A stretch of DNA of 11,999 bases from JABILX01 sp041648305. Lineage in GTDB: Bacteria; Patescibacteriota; Gracilibacteria; UBA1369; LOWO2-01-FULL-3. The notes beneath the pieces are model-generated. The model saw only the letters and a program-made list of their open reading frames with translations, was not told the DNA's origin and made no database searches. Shown here piece after piece: positions 6,816-11,999 of this stretch (its first letter is position 1; each line of letters starts with the position of its first letter). The DNA is taken from positions 1 to 11,999 of the forward strand of contig JBAZPI010000029.1 of the NCBI GenBank assembly GCA_041648305.1, written 5' to 3'. The position numbers were made by a program, and so were the translations under genes.

Positions 6816-7310
6816 ATGGCAAAAGAACATTCAATGGATATTTCCGTTCAATTCAGTCTTCAGGAGCTGATAAATTCGGTTGATCAGACGAAGAAGGAGG
6901 CGTTTAATCGGTATGATTTGAAGGACGCAGGGATTGAGATTGAGCTTGGGGACGATTTTATCAAAGTTACCGCGCAGGGCGAGATGCAGATTGAGGCGGT
7001 TTATGGAATCTTGGTCAAGAAGATGGTCGGTCGTGGGGTGTCGCCCCGGATTTTGGACAGACAGAAGATTGAGGAGATTGGCGGGATGAGGGTGAGACAA
7101 GAAATGAAATTGATTAAAGCGCTGGATCAGGAGACTGCGAAGAAAATTTCCGCATTGATCAAGGCGGCGTTTCCGAAGGCGAAGCCTATTATTCAGGGGG
7201 AGGTTGTTCGCGTGAATTCCGCGTCGATCGATGAGTTGCAAGCGATTATCGCTGTGTTGAAGGCGAACGAGAGCGTGAAAGTGCCATTACAGTTTGGGAA
7301 TTATAGGTAG
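6816..7310 (+). CDS. yajQ: YajQ family nucleotide-binding protein
   Basis: This 164-residue cytoplasmic protein matches YajQ (UPF0234) over its whole length. YajQ proteins have two similar alpha/beta domains; some bind cyclic di-GMP and act with transcription factors (known from gamma-proteobacteria). Visible family features are the N-terminus MAKEHSMDISVQFSLQELINSVDQTKKE, then NRYDLKD (residues 31-37), the central KKMVGRGVSPRILD (68-81), the second-domain start GGMRVRQEMKLIKALDQETAKKI, the segment VRVNSASIDELQAIIAVLK and the ending VPLQFGNYR. The start at 6816 fits the common MAKEnSFDI opening; the frame-open TTG at 6798 would lie upstream of the transcript. Whether this organism makes cyclic di-GMP is unknown, so the ligand is uncertain. 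It is monocistronic. Confidence 0.93.
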   Translation: MAKEHSMDISVQFSLQELINSVDQTKKEAFNRYDLKDAGIEIELGDDFIKVTAQGEMQIEAVYGILVKKMVGRGVSPRILDRQKIEEIGGMRVRQEMKLIKALDQETAKKISALIKAAFPKAKPIIQGEVVRVNSASIDELQAIIAVLKANESVKVPLQFGNYR

Positions 7311-7352
7311 GGGGCAAAGTTGCACTTGACTCTGGAATCTAAGATAGTCCTG

Positions 7353-7380
7353 TTGACAGATCGAGATATGTTGGTAGAAT
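7353..7380 (+). promoter_or_regulatory. Strong promoter with extended -10, predicting a leaderless mRNA
   Basis: -35 TTGACA (7353-7358), 16-base spacer, extended -10 TGG-TAGAAT (7372-7380). The ATG at 7388 is seven bases after the -10 box, where transcription itself should begin. Confidence 0.65.
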
Positions 7381-7387
7381 TACAGAC

Positions 7388-7879
7388 ATGACGGGTATGG
7401 AAAATTATACAAGGGATTTTGATGAATTATTGGGGCGGCGTGATGCGTTCTCGATTGTTAGTCGGCGGATGAACAATGTTTTGTGGAGGGCGCAGATGGG
7501 AACGTGTGAAATTAGGGAGAGCGAGATTAAAGAGGTTGTTGCATATGTGAGACACAGATTGCTGGAAAATGTTTCAGGGGAGGCTGGGGGTGTTGGCGTT
7601 CCGGGTAGGATGGAAGCGAGGATGGATCCCATTACGTTGACCGGACAATTGTTTCGCGGAAGAAGGTTTCTTATTTTGCAAAACCATGGCGGTCAGCGAA
7701 GAGTTGTGGTTGTGCCTTTGAAGAATCCGGATCTGGAGAAATTTGTTGCGGTTTATGAAAGTCGGGGGAACGGAGGAGGGATTGGCGGTTGGCATGAAAT
7801 TGTGTCAGTGATGGAGTTTTTGGAATTAGTTATGAGAAGGAATGGGGCGTATGATGACTCAAAAGTTGTTGACATTTAA
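7388..7879 (+). CDS. Unrecognised 163-residue basic protein
   Basis: I do not recognise this family. The protein is soluble, without a signal peptide. Residues 1-63 are helical and charged (ENYTRDFDELLGRRDAFSIV, SEIKEVVAYVRHRLLE); residues 64-80 are a Gly-rich linker; residues 81-125 alternate in a way typical of beta strands (ITLTGQLFRGRRFLILQNHG, RRVVVVPLKNPDLEKFVAVY); a final helix is at 136-151. It carries many Arg residues, including RRVVVV and GRRF, so nucleic-acid or peptide contact is possible but not shown. The ATG at 7388 is placed by the promoter just upstream; Met4 is an alternative. It has a strong promoter of its own and is convergent, nine bases from the deacetylase stop. Confidence 0.75.
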   Translation: MTGMENYTRDFDELLGRRDAFSIVSRRMNNVLWRAQMGTCEIRESEIKEVVAYVRHRLLENVSGEAGGVGVPGRMEARMDPITLTGQLFRGRRFLILQNHGGQRRVVVVPLKNPDLEKFVAVYESRGNGGGIGGWHEIVSVMEFLELVMRRNGAYDDSKVVDI

Positions 7880-7888
7880 GCGAAGTTG

Positions 7889-9391
7889 TCACAGCTCGTC
7901 CACCGTTACGAACGCGTAGCCTTTTTCGCGATAGCTGGCGATGATATCGGGGAGGACGGCGAGGGTTGAGCGGCTAATGATGTGCATCAGGACAATCGCT
8001 CTTTCGGGCGGATAGGCTGTGGCGTAGTAGAGGATGTGGCTGCGGCCGGCGGATGTGCTTTCGTGGTAATTAAAATCGCCGGTGCCGTTGGTCCAATTAT
8101 ACCAATACCAGCCGTCGTTAGTGAGAGTGGAGTCGGTAGAGGCGTTGCGCGCGCCGTACGGATAACGGAAGTAAGGGTAGGGGTCGTAGCCGTCGGTTGC
8201 AGTGATGATTGCTTGGCGGCCCGCGTCGAGCTGCCATCGGATTTCGCTCGCGGAGAGTCCGCGGAAATCGGGATGATCGTAACTGTGATTTGCGAGAAGA
8301 TGACCTTCGTTGACTATGCGTTTCATTTCATCCGGGCGAGCCTGTGCGACTACGCCTAATATAAAAAATGTGCCTCTTACGCCTTGTTCGTTCAAGACGT
8401 CGATGAATGGATTGATATCGCCGTAACCGTCGTCGAAGGTAAGAGCGACTACTTTATTTGAGACAGTTATATTGAGATTTATCGGTTGTGTTGCGAAAGT
8501 CAGAAGGCCGGGGATTGAGAGTTTTAATGGGAGTGTGTATGAGGGGTTTTCATCTGCGGCCTGAGTGGTTGGCGGGGTGATTTCGAACCTGAATGTTCCT
8601 GTTTCGCCCGGGTTGACTACACGCTCTTGTAAGTCCGCGACAACCGATTCGGTTAGCATGAAATTCTGCACCGCTCTTTCGTCTTCGGTCACTAATTTTA
8701 TCGGGAATGGGCCGCTGTCGTACCAAGAAGTTTCGCCTGTGTTTTTGAGTTTTAAAGTGATTTCTTTTAGGCCGTTTTGCGGGATGACAACGTTGAGAGA
8801 ATTTTGAAGGGCTTCGCTATTTTCATACGCGTAGCTTTGCGTGAAGTCCCCTCCAACCACGAAATACCAAGTAATCTTCTCTCCATTATTTTCGGAAAGC
8901 CACCTCAAGTCATTTATCAATGGCTTCACTTCTTCTTTGTATACGCCAGGGGCTGCCGGGGCTTTTATCGGGATTTCGATGGTTGTTGAGTCTGAAGGGG
9001 CGATTGCGGTCTTACCATCGCTATCTTCTATGAGAAGTTTTGATGAGTCGAAAAAGTTTTCTCCGGTAGTGGGGGCTATGACTCCGAGGACAAGTTTTTG
9101 TTCGATTTCTTCGTCGAAGTACCACTTTGATTTGCCTGTGTTTTTAATGGTCAGGCTTAAAGTTTTTTCTTCGCCCGGATCGAGATAAATAATCTCGTCT
9201 CCCTTGTCTATAAGCTCGTACTTGAAACGGTCGGCTGTGCGCCATTTTTGCGAGTCCTCTTCCTGTTCCTCGCGGATGCTAAGAAGGACGTTTGCTTGCA
9301 TTTGGGTTGAGTCGCTCTGGTCGCTTGAAAGTTGCAGCAGAAAGCCGCCGAGGAAAGCTGCGAATAACCCGATCAAAAGAGTTTTTTTCAT
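7889..9391 (-). CDS. Exported polysaccharide deacetylase (NodB domain) with two FW/NBR1-like Ig domains
   Basis: This 500-residue protein probably removes acetyl groups from a surface or wall polysaccharide outside the membrane. Residues 1-22 are a signal or anchor helix without a clear AxA site. Two Ig-like modules follow, each with the NTG...W motif of NBR1/FW domains: KNTGKSKWYF (about 83-92) and KNTGETSWYD (about 216-225). The NodB domain covers 313-500: motif 1 ALTFDDGYGD with Asp320 and Asp321, motif 2 HSYDH with His369 and His373, motif 3 RYPYGARN with Arg409, and motif 5 VLMHII with His470. The motif 4 region (DGWYWYNWTNGTGDFN) departs from the usual W-x-x-D form. The metal triad Asp-His-His is intact, so it is likely active. 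Its start at 9391 has a good promoter and no clear ribosome site. Confidence 0.9.
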   Translation of the reverse strand: MKKTLLIGLFAAFLGGFLLQLSSDQSDSTQMQANVLLSIREEQEEDSQKWRTADRFKYELIDKGDEIIYLDPGEEKTLSLTIKNTGKSKWYFDEEIEQKLVLGVIAPTTGENFFDSSKLLIEDSDGKTAIAPSDSTTIEIPIKAPAAPGVYKEEVKPLINDLRWLSENNGEKITWYFVVGGDFTQSYAYENSEALQNSLNVVIPQNGLKEITLKLKNTGETSWYDSGPFPIKLVTEDERAVQNFMLTESVVADLQERVVNPGETGTFRFEITPPTTQAADENPSYTLPLKLSIPGLLTFATQPINLNITVSNKVVALTFDDGYGDINPFIDVLNEQGVRGTFFILGVVAQARPDEMKRIVNEGHLLANHSYDHPDFRGLSASEIRWQLDAGRQAIITATDGYDPYPYFRYPYGARNASTDSTLTNDGWYWYNWTNGTGDFNYHESTSAGRSHILYYATAYPPERAIVLMHIISRSTLAVLPDIIASYREKGYAFVTVDEL

Positions 9392-9421
9392 TTTTTTGTT
9401 TTTATTTTGGTATTTGTTTTG

Positions 9422-9445
9422 GTATGTACCGTATGTACCGTATGT
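9422..9445. repeat. Tandem 9-bp repeat in the deacetylase leader
   Basis: GTATGTACC at 9422-9430 and 9431-9439, then a partial unit GTATGT at 9440-9445. The repeats lie just downstream of the deacetylase -10 box, in the start region and early leader, and contain GTAC symmetry. They could bind a repressor or affect transcript start; the sequence shows only the repetition. Confidence 0.6.
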
Positions 9446-9448
9446 GTT

Positions 9449-9477
9449 ATTATAACATAATTCGGGGGTAGGCGCAA
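9449..9477 (-). promoter_or_regulatory. Promoter of the deacetylase gene
   Basis: Minus-strand -35 TTGCGC (9477-9472), 17-base spacer, -10 TATAAT (9454-9449) preceded by TG one base upstream (extended -10). The leader would be about 50 bases. Confidence 0.6.
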
Positions 9478-9728
9478 GTTACCACGGTACCACTAAGAAG
9501 GGGGGAAAGTTCCACGTTTGCGAAAATTTTTGCGAAGCTGGACATAAGACATATTGATTTTCAAATTTCCCGGAATCAAAATTTTTACAGGTTTGGGAAA
9601 ATCGACTCCGGGAAAACAAAAAATAATTCCGCATTCACGCAAGTAAACTGAACTAAAAAAGTCTCAGTTTTTGAAGAAACTCTGATTTTACAGATTTGGA
9701 GAGAGAATTGTTGACAGAAAGAAACAGT
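9478..9728. other. Intergenic stretch with inverted and direct repeats, no gene seen
   Basis: About 250 bases lie between the deacetylase promoter and the end of the next minus-strand gene. No supported reading frame is present. TTTCCCGGA (9566-9574) and TCCGGGAAA (9607-9615) are perfect inverted arms around a 32-base AT-rich loop. TTTGCGAA occurs twice around 9520-9536. A weak imperfect hairpin near 9663-9687 followed on the minus strand by a run of T's could end transcription of the membrane-protein gene. Confidence 0.5.
9656..9688 (-). terminator. Possible weak terminator of the small membrane-protein gene
   Basis: On the minus strand an imperfect stem (AGTTT and AAACT arms with outer C-G and T-A pairs across two mismatches) is followed by ACTTTTTTAG. 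The T-run is good, the stem poor. It lies about 45 bases past the stop codon. Confidence 0.3.
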
Positions 9729-10151
9729 CTATTTCAAGTGCTTCTTCATATCCATAATCGCACCGACGATCATGCCGAGGCCTCCAAGCGCGGTTGCGTA
9801 TGCGCCTATTCCGATAGTGACTTGCGCCATTGCCGCGAATGGATTTTCTTCAGTGGCTACGCCGCTTGCCGCGTCGTTCAGGGCAAGTAAATTGTATCCG
9901 TCGTAGCATATAACTCCGGTGACTACCAAGCCTAGAATCAGAGTTACCCAGACCGGGACTTTTTTGACAACGCAACAAATTATTCCGGCTATTCCTGCCG
10001 CCATTGTGTACATTCCGTCACCATCGGTTCCTGCTACGGAAAGGAATCCCATGACTTTTGCCCATGGGAGGAAGGCGCCGATTACCACGACCAAGGCCGC
10101 GACGGCACCGATCAGGCGTCCGCGAGTTAAATTCAGTGGAAGGTTTTCCAT
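9729..10151 (-). CDS. Small four-helix membrane protein, unknown function
   Basis: This 140-residue protein has four probable membrane helices at about residues 13-31, 48-63, 67-89 and 110-133. The first helix ends GAFLPWA and is followed by an outer loop with GTDGDGMYT. Small membrane proteins of this FLPWA...GDG...T arrangement occur in various bacteria without assigned function (family knowledge, not verified here). The loop 90-109 is acidic and the end is basic (MDMKKHLK), consistent with both termini inside. The ATG at 10151 lacks a ribosome site, and a strong promoter lies about 90 bases upstream beyond a structured leader, which suggests post-transcriptional control. No neighbour gives a pathway. 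Confidence 0.78.
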   Translation of the reverse strand: MENLPLNLTRGRLIGAVAALVVVIGAFLPWAKVMGFLSVAGTDGDGMYTMAAGIAGIICCVVKKVPVWVTLILGLVVTGVICYDGYNLLALNDAASGVATEENPFAAMAQVTIGIGAYATALGGLGMIVGAIMDMKKHLK

Positions 10152-10234
10152 TTGAATGAGGGTTAAGAATGAGTAAGGGGGAGGCCCCGCTAAGACACCA
10201 GTGCCCTGGTGTCCGCTAAAGGCTTTGCCCTTTT
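10152..10234 (-). promoter_or_regulatory. Structured 5' leader of the small membrane-protein gene
   Basis: If transcription begins near 10235, the leader is about 84 bases and almost wholly structured. Its main element is a perfect stem GACACCAG (10194-10201), loop TGCC, CTGGTGTC (10206-10213), flanked by direct repeats CCGCTAA at 10187-10193 and 10213-10219. GGGG/CCCC arms lie near 10177-10188 and AAAGG/CCTTT-type arms near 10218-10233. I match it to no known riboswitch or leader class. Confidence 0.4.
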
Positions 10235-10241
10235 GCTGTGG

Positions 10242-10270
10242 ATTGTACTACTTATCTGGGATTGTTGCAA
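10242..10270 (-). promoter_or_regulatory. Promoter of the small membrane-protein gene
   Basis: Minus-strand -35 TTGCAA (10270-10265), 17-base spacer, -10 TACAAT (10247-10242). The expected start is near 10235. Confidence 0.55.
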
Positions 10271-10282
10271 CCTTGGTTTTGC

Positions 10283-10352
10283 GTCCGGGCGCTAAGTGAC
10301 CGGACATTAGTTAACGGGCACATGATGACCGGTCATGGAGGTTCCCGGTCAC
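10283..10352. repeat. Cluster of related inverted repeats built on TGACCGG
   Basis: Four CCGG cores occur at 10285, 10300, 10329 and 10345. GTGACCGG (10296-10303) is the exact complement of CCGGTCAC (10345-10352); between them lies a perfect 12-base palindrome ATGACCGGTCAT (10325-10336). GTCCGG (10283-10288) can also pair with CCGGAC (10300-10305). The pairings at 10296-10305 exclude each other. The cluster lies between two divergent promoters, so a regulator-binding array or a switching RNA are both possible. Confidence 0.5.
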
Positions 10353-10376
10353 GAGAGTTTCAACCCGAATTTGAAC

Positions 10377-10426
10377 TTGTCTACAGGAGATTGTTGTGCG
10401 AGAATGTTCGAGCATGTTGGTAGAAG
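10377..10426 (+). promoter_or_regulatory. Candidate promoter(s) of the tRNA operon
   Basis: Two overlapping options: TTGTCT (10377-10382), 17-base spacer, TGC-GAGAAT (10397-10405, extended -10); or an extended -10 TGG-TAGAAG (10418-10426) without a good -35. The second shares ATGTTGGTAGAA with the promoter at 7353-7380. Neither is as close to consensus as expected for a tRNA operon. Confidence 0.35.
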
Positions 10427-10431
10427 TTGTT

Positions 10432-10474
10432 GGCGTCCTTCGGACGCCTGTCGGGCGGGTATCTAACGATACTC
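10432..10474 (+). repeat. Two hairpins between promoter and tRNA-Tyr
   Basis: GGCGTCC (10432-10438) TTC GGACGCC (10442-10448) is a perfect stem. After it GTATC TAAC GATAC forms a second stem near 10460-10474, extended by GGGCGG against CTCCTCCC-type bases. A third related hairpin GACGCC-TTC-GGCGTC lies at 10502-10516, just before tRNA-Tyr. They may be processing signals in the tRNA precursor (inference). Confidence 0.45.
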
Positions 10475-10523
10475 CTCCCTCGTTCGGAACAATTAGGAAA
10501 GGACGCCTTCGGCGTCTGCTCTC

Positions 10524-10608
10524 GGGCGGGTAGCAAAGCGGTCAAACGCAGCAGACTGTAAATCTGTTCCCTCTGGGTTCGGGGGTTCGAATCCCTCCCC
10601 GCCCACCA
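10524..10608 (+). tRNA. tRNA-Tyr (anticodon GTA)
   Basis: The acceptor arms GGGCGGG (10524-10530) and CCCGCCC (10598-10604) pair fully, with A as discriminator and CCA encoded at 10606-10608. The anticodon arm is CAGA-CTGTAAA-TCTG with anticodon GTA at 10558-10560. A long variable arm (about 10566-10579, TTCCCTCTGGGTTC) marks a class II tRNA, as expected for bacterial tRNA-Tyr. The T loop is TTCGAAT. It reads the TAC and TAT codons. Confidence 0.95.
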
Positions 10609-10615
10609 CGAAAAG

Positions 10616-10692
10616 GGGCCTATAGCTCAACTGGCTAGAGCGCAGCATTCGCATTGCTGAGGTTGCCGGTTCGATTCCGGTTAGGTCCACCA
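10616..10692 (+). tRNA. tRNA-Ala (anticodon CGC), probable integration target
   Basis: The acceptor arms GGGCCTA (10616-10622) and TAGGTCC (10682-10688) pair with a G3-U70 wobble, the known identity element of tRNA-Ala. The anticodon arm CAGCA-TTCGCAT-TGCTG gives anticodon CGC for GCG. The T arm is GCCGG-TTCGATT-CCGGT, and CCA is encoded at 10690-10692. Seven bases separate it from tRNA-Tyr, so they are probably one transcript. The recombinase frame enters it from the 3' side and stops in its D arm. Confidence 0.95.
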
Positions 10693-11999
10693 CTTTGGAT
10701 GAACATATCAGCTATTTCAGGCTTTATGTTTATTTGAAGCCCTTTTTTGGCGTTTACGGTCATGTTCAAACACAAAACTTCCAATAATTTTCTCTTTTGA
10801 ACGTAATCGAGTTTTTTCCAAGTTTTCCCGAGACTTTTTATTTTTTCTATAAAGGCTTGTTGTTCAAGAAGAACATCTCTGGTGTCTGCTCTTAGTTCTG
10901 CCTTCCGGTTCTCGTATTCCTTTATTTTGTCTTCGTGTTTTCTATTATCGTCTCTCCAGTTTTTCCCAATCTTGCCTGTTAACCCCACTCCGTAATTGGT
11001 TTCCTTTAAGAACCTTCTGTGATCTGCCTCTGCTTTGTTTATCAGTATACATAACCGTTGTATCTCTTCTTTTTGAGTAACGTGTTCCTGTTCCAATTCT
11101 TCTTTTTTTGCGTATAGATAGGCTTGATAGTCTTCTTCGCAAACTTGCATTGAACCGAATATCTCTGCTATTTTGGCGTCTATTTTATCCCATTTTATTT
11201 CCAATCCCCTGTTTTTACACAATCTGTTGTGGCATGTGTATCTTATTTGATCCGGCCTAACGATTTCTTCAAGTAGCTTCCGTTCTTTCTTCATTCTATT
11301 TTCGAATCTTTTCCTGTTTGGAAGCATGTAAGACATAACGCTCTTGCATTCATCGCATAGAACGAATTGATCTGGAGTAGGTTTCACTGGGTCTAGTCTT
11401 TGTGATTTTAATGACTGGCGTTTTCTGACTTCTGATATTCTTCTGTCGGACAATTTATCTTGAAGCAACAACCATTCTTCCTCCGTTATTAGTGGTTCAA
11501 ATTTATAACTTGGAACTTCGAGTACTCTTAAATCTACCTTTACCTCTACCCCTTTGAACTCTTTACTAAATACGCCGTAGTAGAAAGGGTCGCTCCACAG
11601 GTTGTTGTTGCTGATTTTCTGTGGTGTTATATTGGTGTTTTGCGTCGGCCGTTTTTTCAAAATCTGATGCCACTTGTTTTTGTTCATTTCGTCTGCGATT
11701 TTCGAATCACTCCAGTTGTCATATATTTTTCTCTTAAATGCTTTTTTTAGTATTGAAAAATGGATGGGGTCGGGCATGAATCTATCTTCTTTGTTCATTA
11801 TGTAGCCGAATTTTCTTGATCCGATAGCGCATCCCTCTAGATGTTTTTTCTCCGACCCTCTTAGTACGTCTTCCTGAAGTTTCTTAGAAAAGTTTTCTGC
11901 GAAAACGAACCATATTCCCAGCATCATTTGCCCTGCCGCATTGTTTTCGAATTGGAAGTTTGTAAATTTAATAGAAATATATTCATTTTCTACCAGTTG
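10635..11999 (-). CDS. Large serine recombinase, N-terminus beyond the window, C-terminus overlapping tRNA-Ala
   Basis: This protein would integrate and excise a mobile element by a serine-recombinase mechanism. The frame is open to the right edge, so the Met at 11927 is not the start. Counting from the edge, residues 1-48 are the end of the resolvase catalytic domain and its long helix (NNAAGQMMLGIWFVFAENFS); residues 50-180 fit the Recombinase domain (HLEGCAIGSRKFGYI, DSKIADEMN); a zinc ribbon follows with Cys215, Cys218, Cys256 and Cys261; residues 290-400 are a long coiled coil; and the end has LLEVLCLNMTV. The catalytic Ser is outside the window. The last 18 codons and the TAG stop (10635-10637) lie in antisense tRNA-Ala, so PNRNRTGNLSNANAAL is not conserved family sequence. 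The gene is AT-rich relative to its left neighbours, consistent with transfer. Confidence 0.9.
   Translation of the reverse strand, partial: QLVENEYISIKFTNFQFENNAAGQMMLGIWFVFAENFSKKLQEDVLRGSEKKHLEGCAIGSRKFGYIMNKEDRFMPDPIHFSILKKAFKRKIYDNWSDSKIADEMNKNKWHQILKKRPTQNTNITPQKISNNNLWSDPFYYGVFSKEFKGVEVKVDLRVLEVPSYKFEPLITEEEWLLLQDKLSDRRISEVRKRQSLKSQRLDPVKPTPDQFVLCDECKSVMSYMLPNRKRFENRMKKERKLLEEIVRPDQIRYTCHNRLCKNRGLEIKWDKIDAKIAEIFGSMQVCEEDYQAYLYAKKEELEQEHVTQKEEIQRLCILINKAEADHRRFLKETNYGVGLTGKIGKNWRDDNRKHEDKIKEYENRKAELRADTRDVLLEQQAFIEKIKSLGKTWKKLDYVQKRKLLEVLCLNMTVNAKKGLQINIKPEIADMFIQSGGPNRNRTGNLSNANAAL
10690..10692. other. Approximate boundary of a putative integrated element at tRNA-Ala
   Basis: The 3' end of tRNA-Ala is where host sequence and the recombinase gene meet. 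Elements that use a tRNA gene usually recreate its 3' part, placing the attachment core inside the tRNA. The exact core cannot be fixed because the other end of the element is outside the window; no second copy of the tRNA-Ala 3' part occurs here. Confidence 0.45.

Noticed and set aside
10238..10423. A 61-residue plus-strand frame before the tRNAs
   Set aside because: No promoter at the right place, no family resemblance, and it crosses the repeat cluster, which explains the sequence better as structure.
10152..10523. RNase P RNA, tmRNA, SRP RNA or 6S RNA
   Set aside because: The hallmark sequences I would expect (for example GAGGAAAGTCCGGGC for RNase P) are not there on either strand.
10493..10693. 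A 66-residue minus-strand frame across both tRNA genes (GIEPATSAMRMLRSSQLSYRP)
   Set aside because: It is the antisense of the tRNA-Tyr and tRNA-Ala genes; translations of this type are well-known false proteins in databases.
11925..11927. ATG as start of the recombinase
   Set aside because: The frame stays open for 24 more codons to the window edge, and those residues continue the catalytic domain helix, so the true start is outside.
1..11999. CRISPR array or recoded TGA
   Set aside because: No regularly spaced repeats of CRISPR length occur, and TGA ends the toxin, HNH and deacetylase genes at natural positions.

Overview
The window looks like chromosomal sequence from a bacterium of the Patescibacteria/CPR type (inference). 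The grounds are compact, mostly monocistronic genes, almost no Shine-Dalgarno sequences, sigma70-like promoters lying very close to start codons, tRNAs with encoded CCA, TGA used as a stop, and a protein set common in those genomes: a small RelE/YafQ-type toxin module, an HNH nuclease, a DUF2330 membrane protein, YajQ, an exported NodB deacetylase with NBR1/FW-like domains, and a large serine recombinase. No ribosomal or other placement marker is present, so the phylum is not proven.

Layout. 1-218: 5' end of a minus-strand gene that leaves the window. 370-912: a Phd/YefM antitoxin and RelE/YafQ toxin pair with a palindrome in its leader. 953-1537 (minus) and 1653-2630 (plus): a divergent pair, an unrecognised Pro-rich protein and a HAD-fold protein with a DIEGT motif I. 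2631-2842: no convincing gene. 2900-3925: HNH endonuclease. 4083-5042: unrecognised 319-residue protein, convergent with a signal-peptide plus five-helix DUF2330 protein (5056-6735, minus). 6816-7310: YajQ, divergent from it. 7388-7879: unrecognised 163-residue protein, convergent with the exported deacetylase (7889-9391, minus). 9729-10151: small membrane protein (minus) with a long structured leader.

The right end is the most interesting part. About 370 bases (10152-10523) without a gene are full of inverted and direct repeats. They precede tRNA-Tyr(GTA) and tRNA-Ala(CGC). A large serine recombinase runs from the right edge toward the tRNAs, and its open reading frame finishes inside tRNA-Ala: the last 18 codons and the stop are antisense tRNA. 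This is the expected appearance of an integrated element whose attachment site lies in the tRNA gene, so sequence to the right of about 10692 is probably mobile DNA and sequence to the left is host backbone.

The genes do not form one pathway. Several act at the cell surface (deacetylase, DUF2330 protein, small membrane protein); others are accessory or mobile (toxin-antitoxin, HNH, recombinase). I found no CRISPR array, no complete insertion sequence and no clearly new multi-gene defence system.
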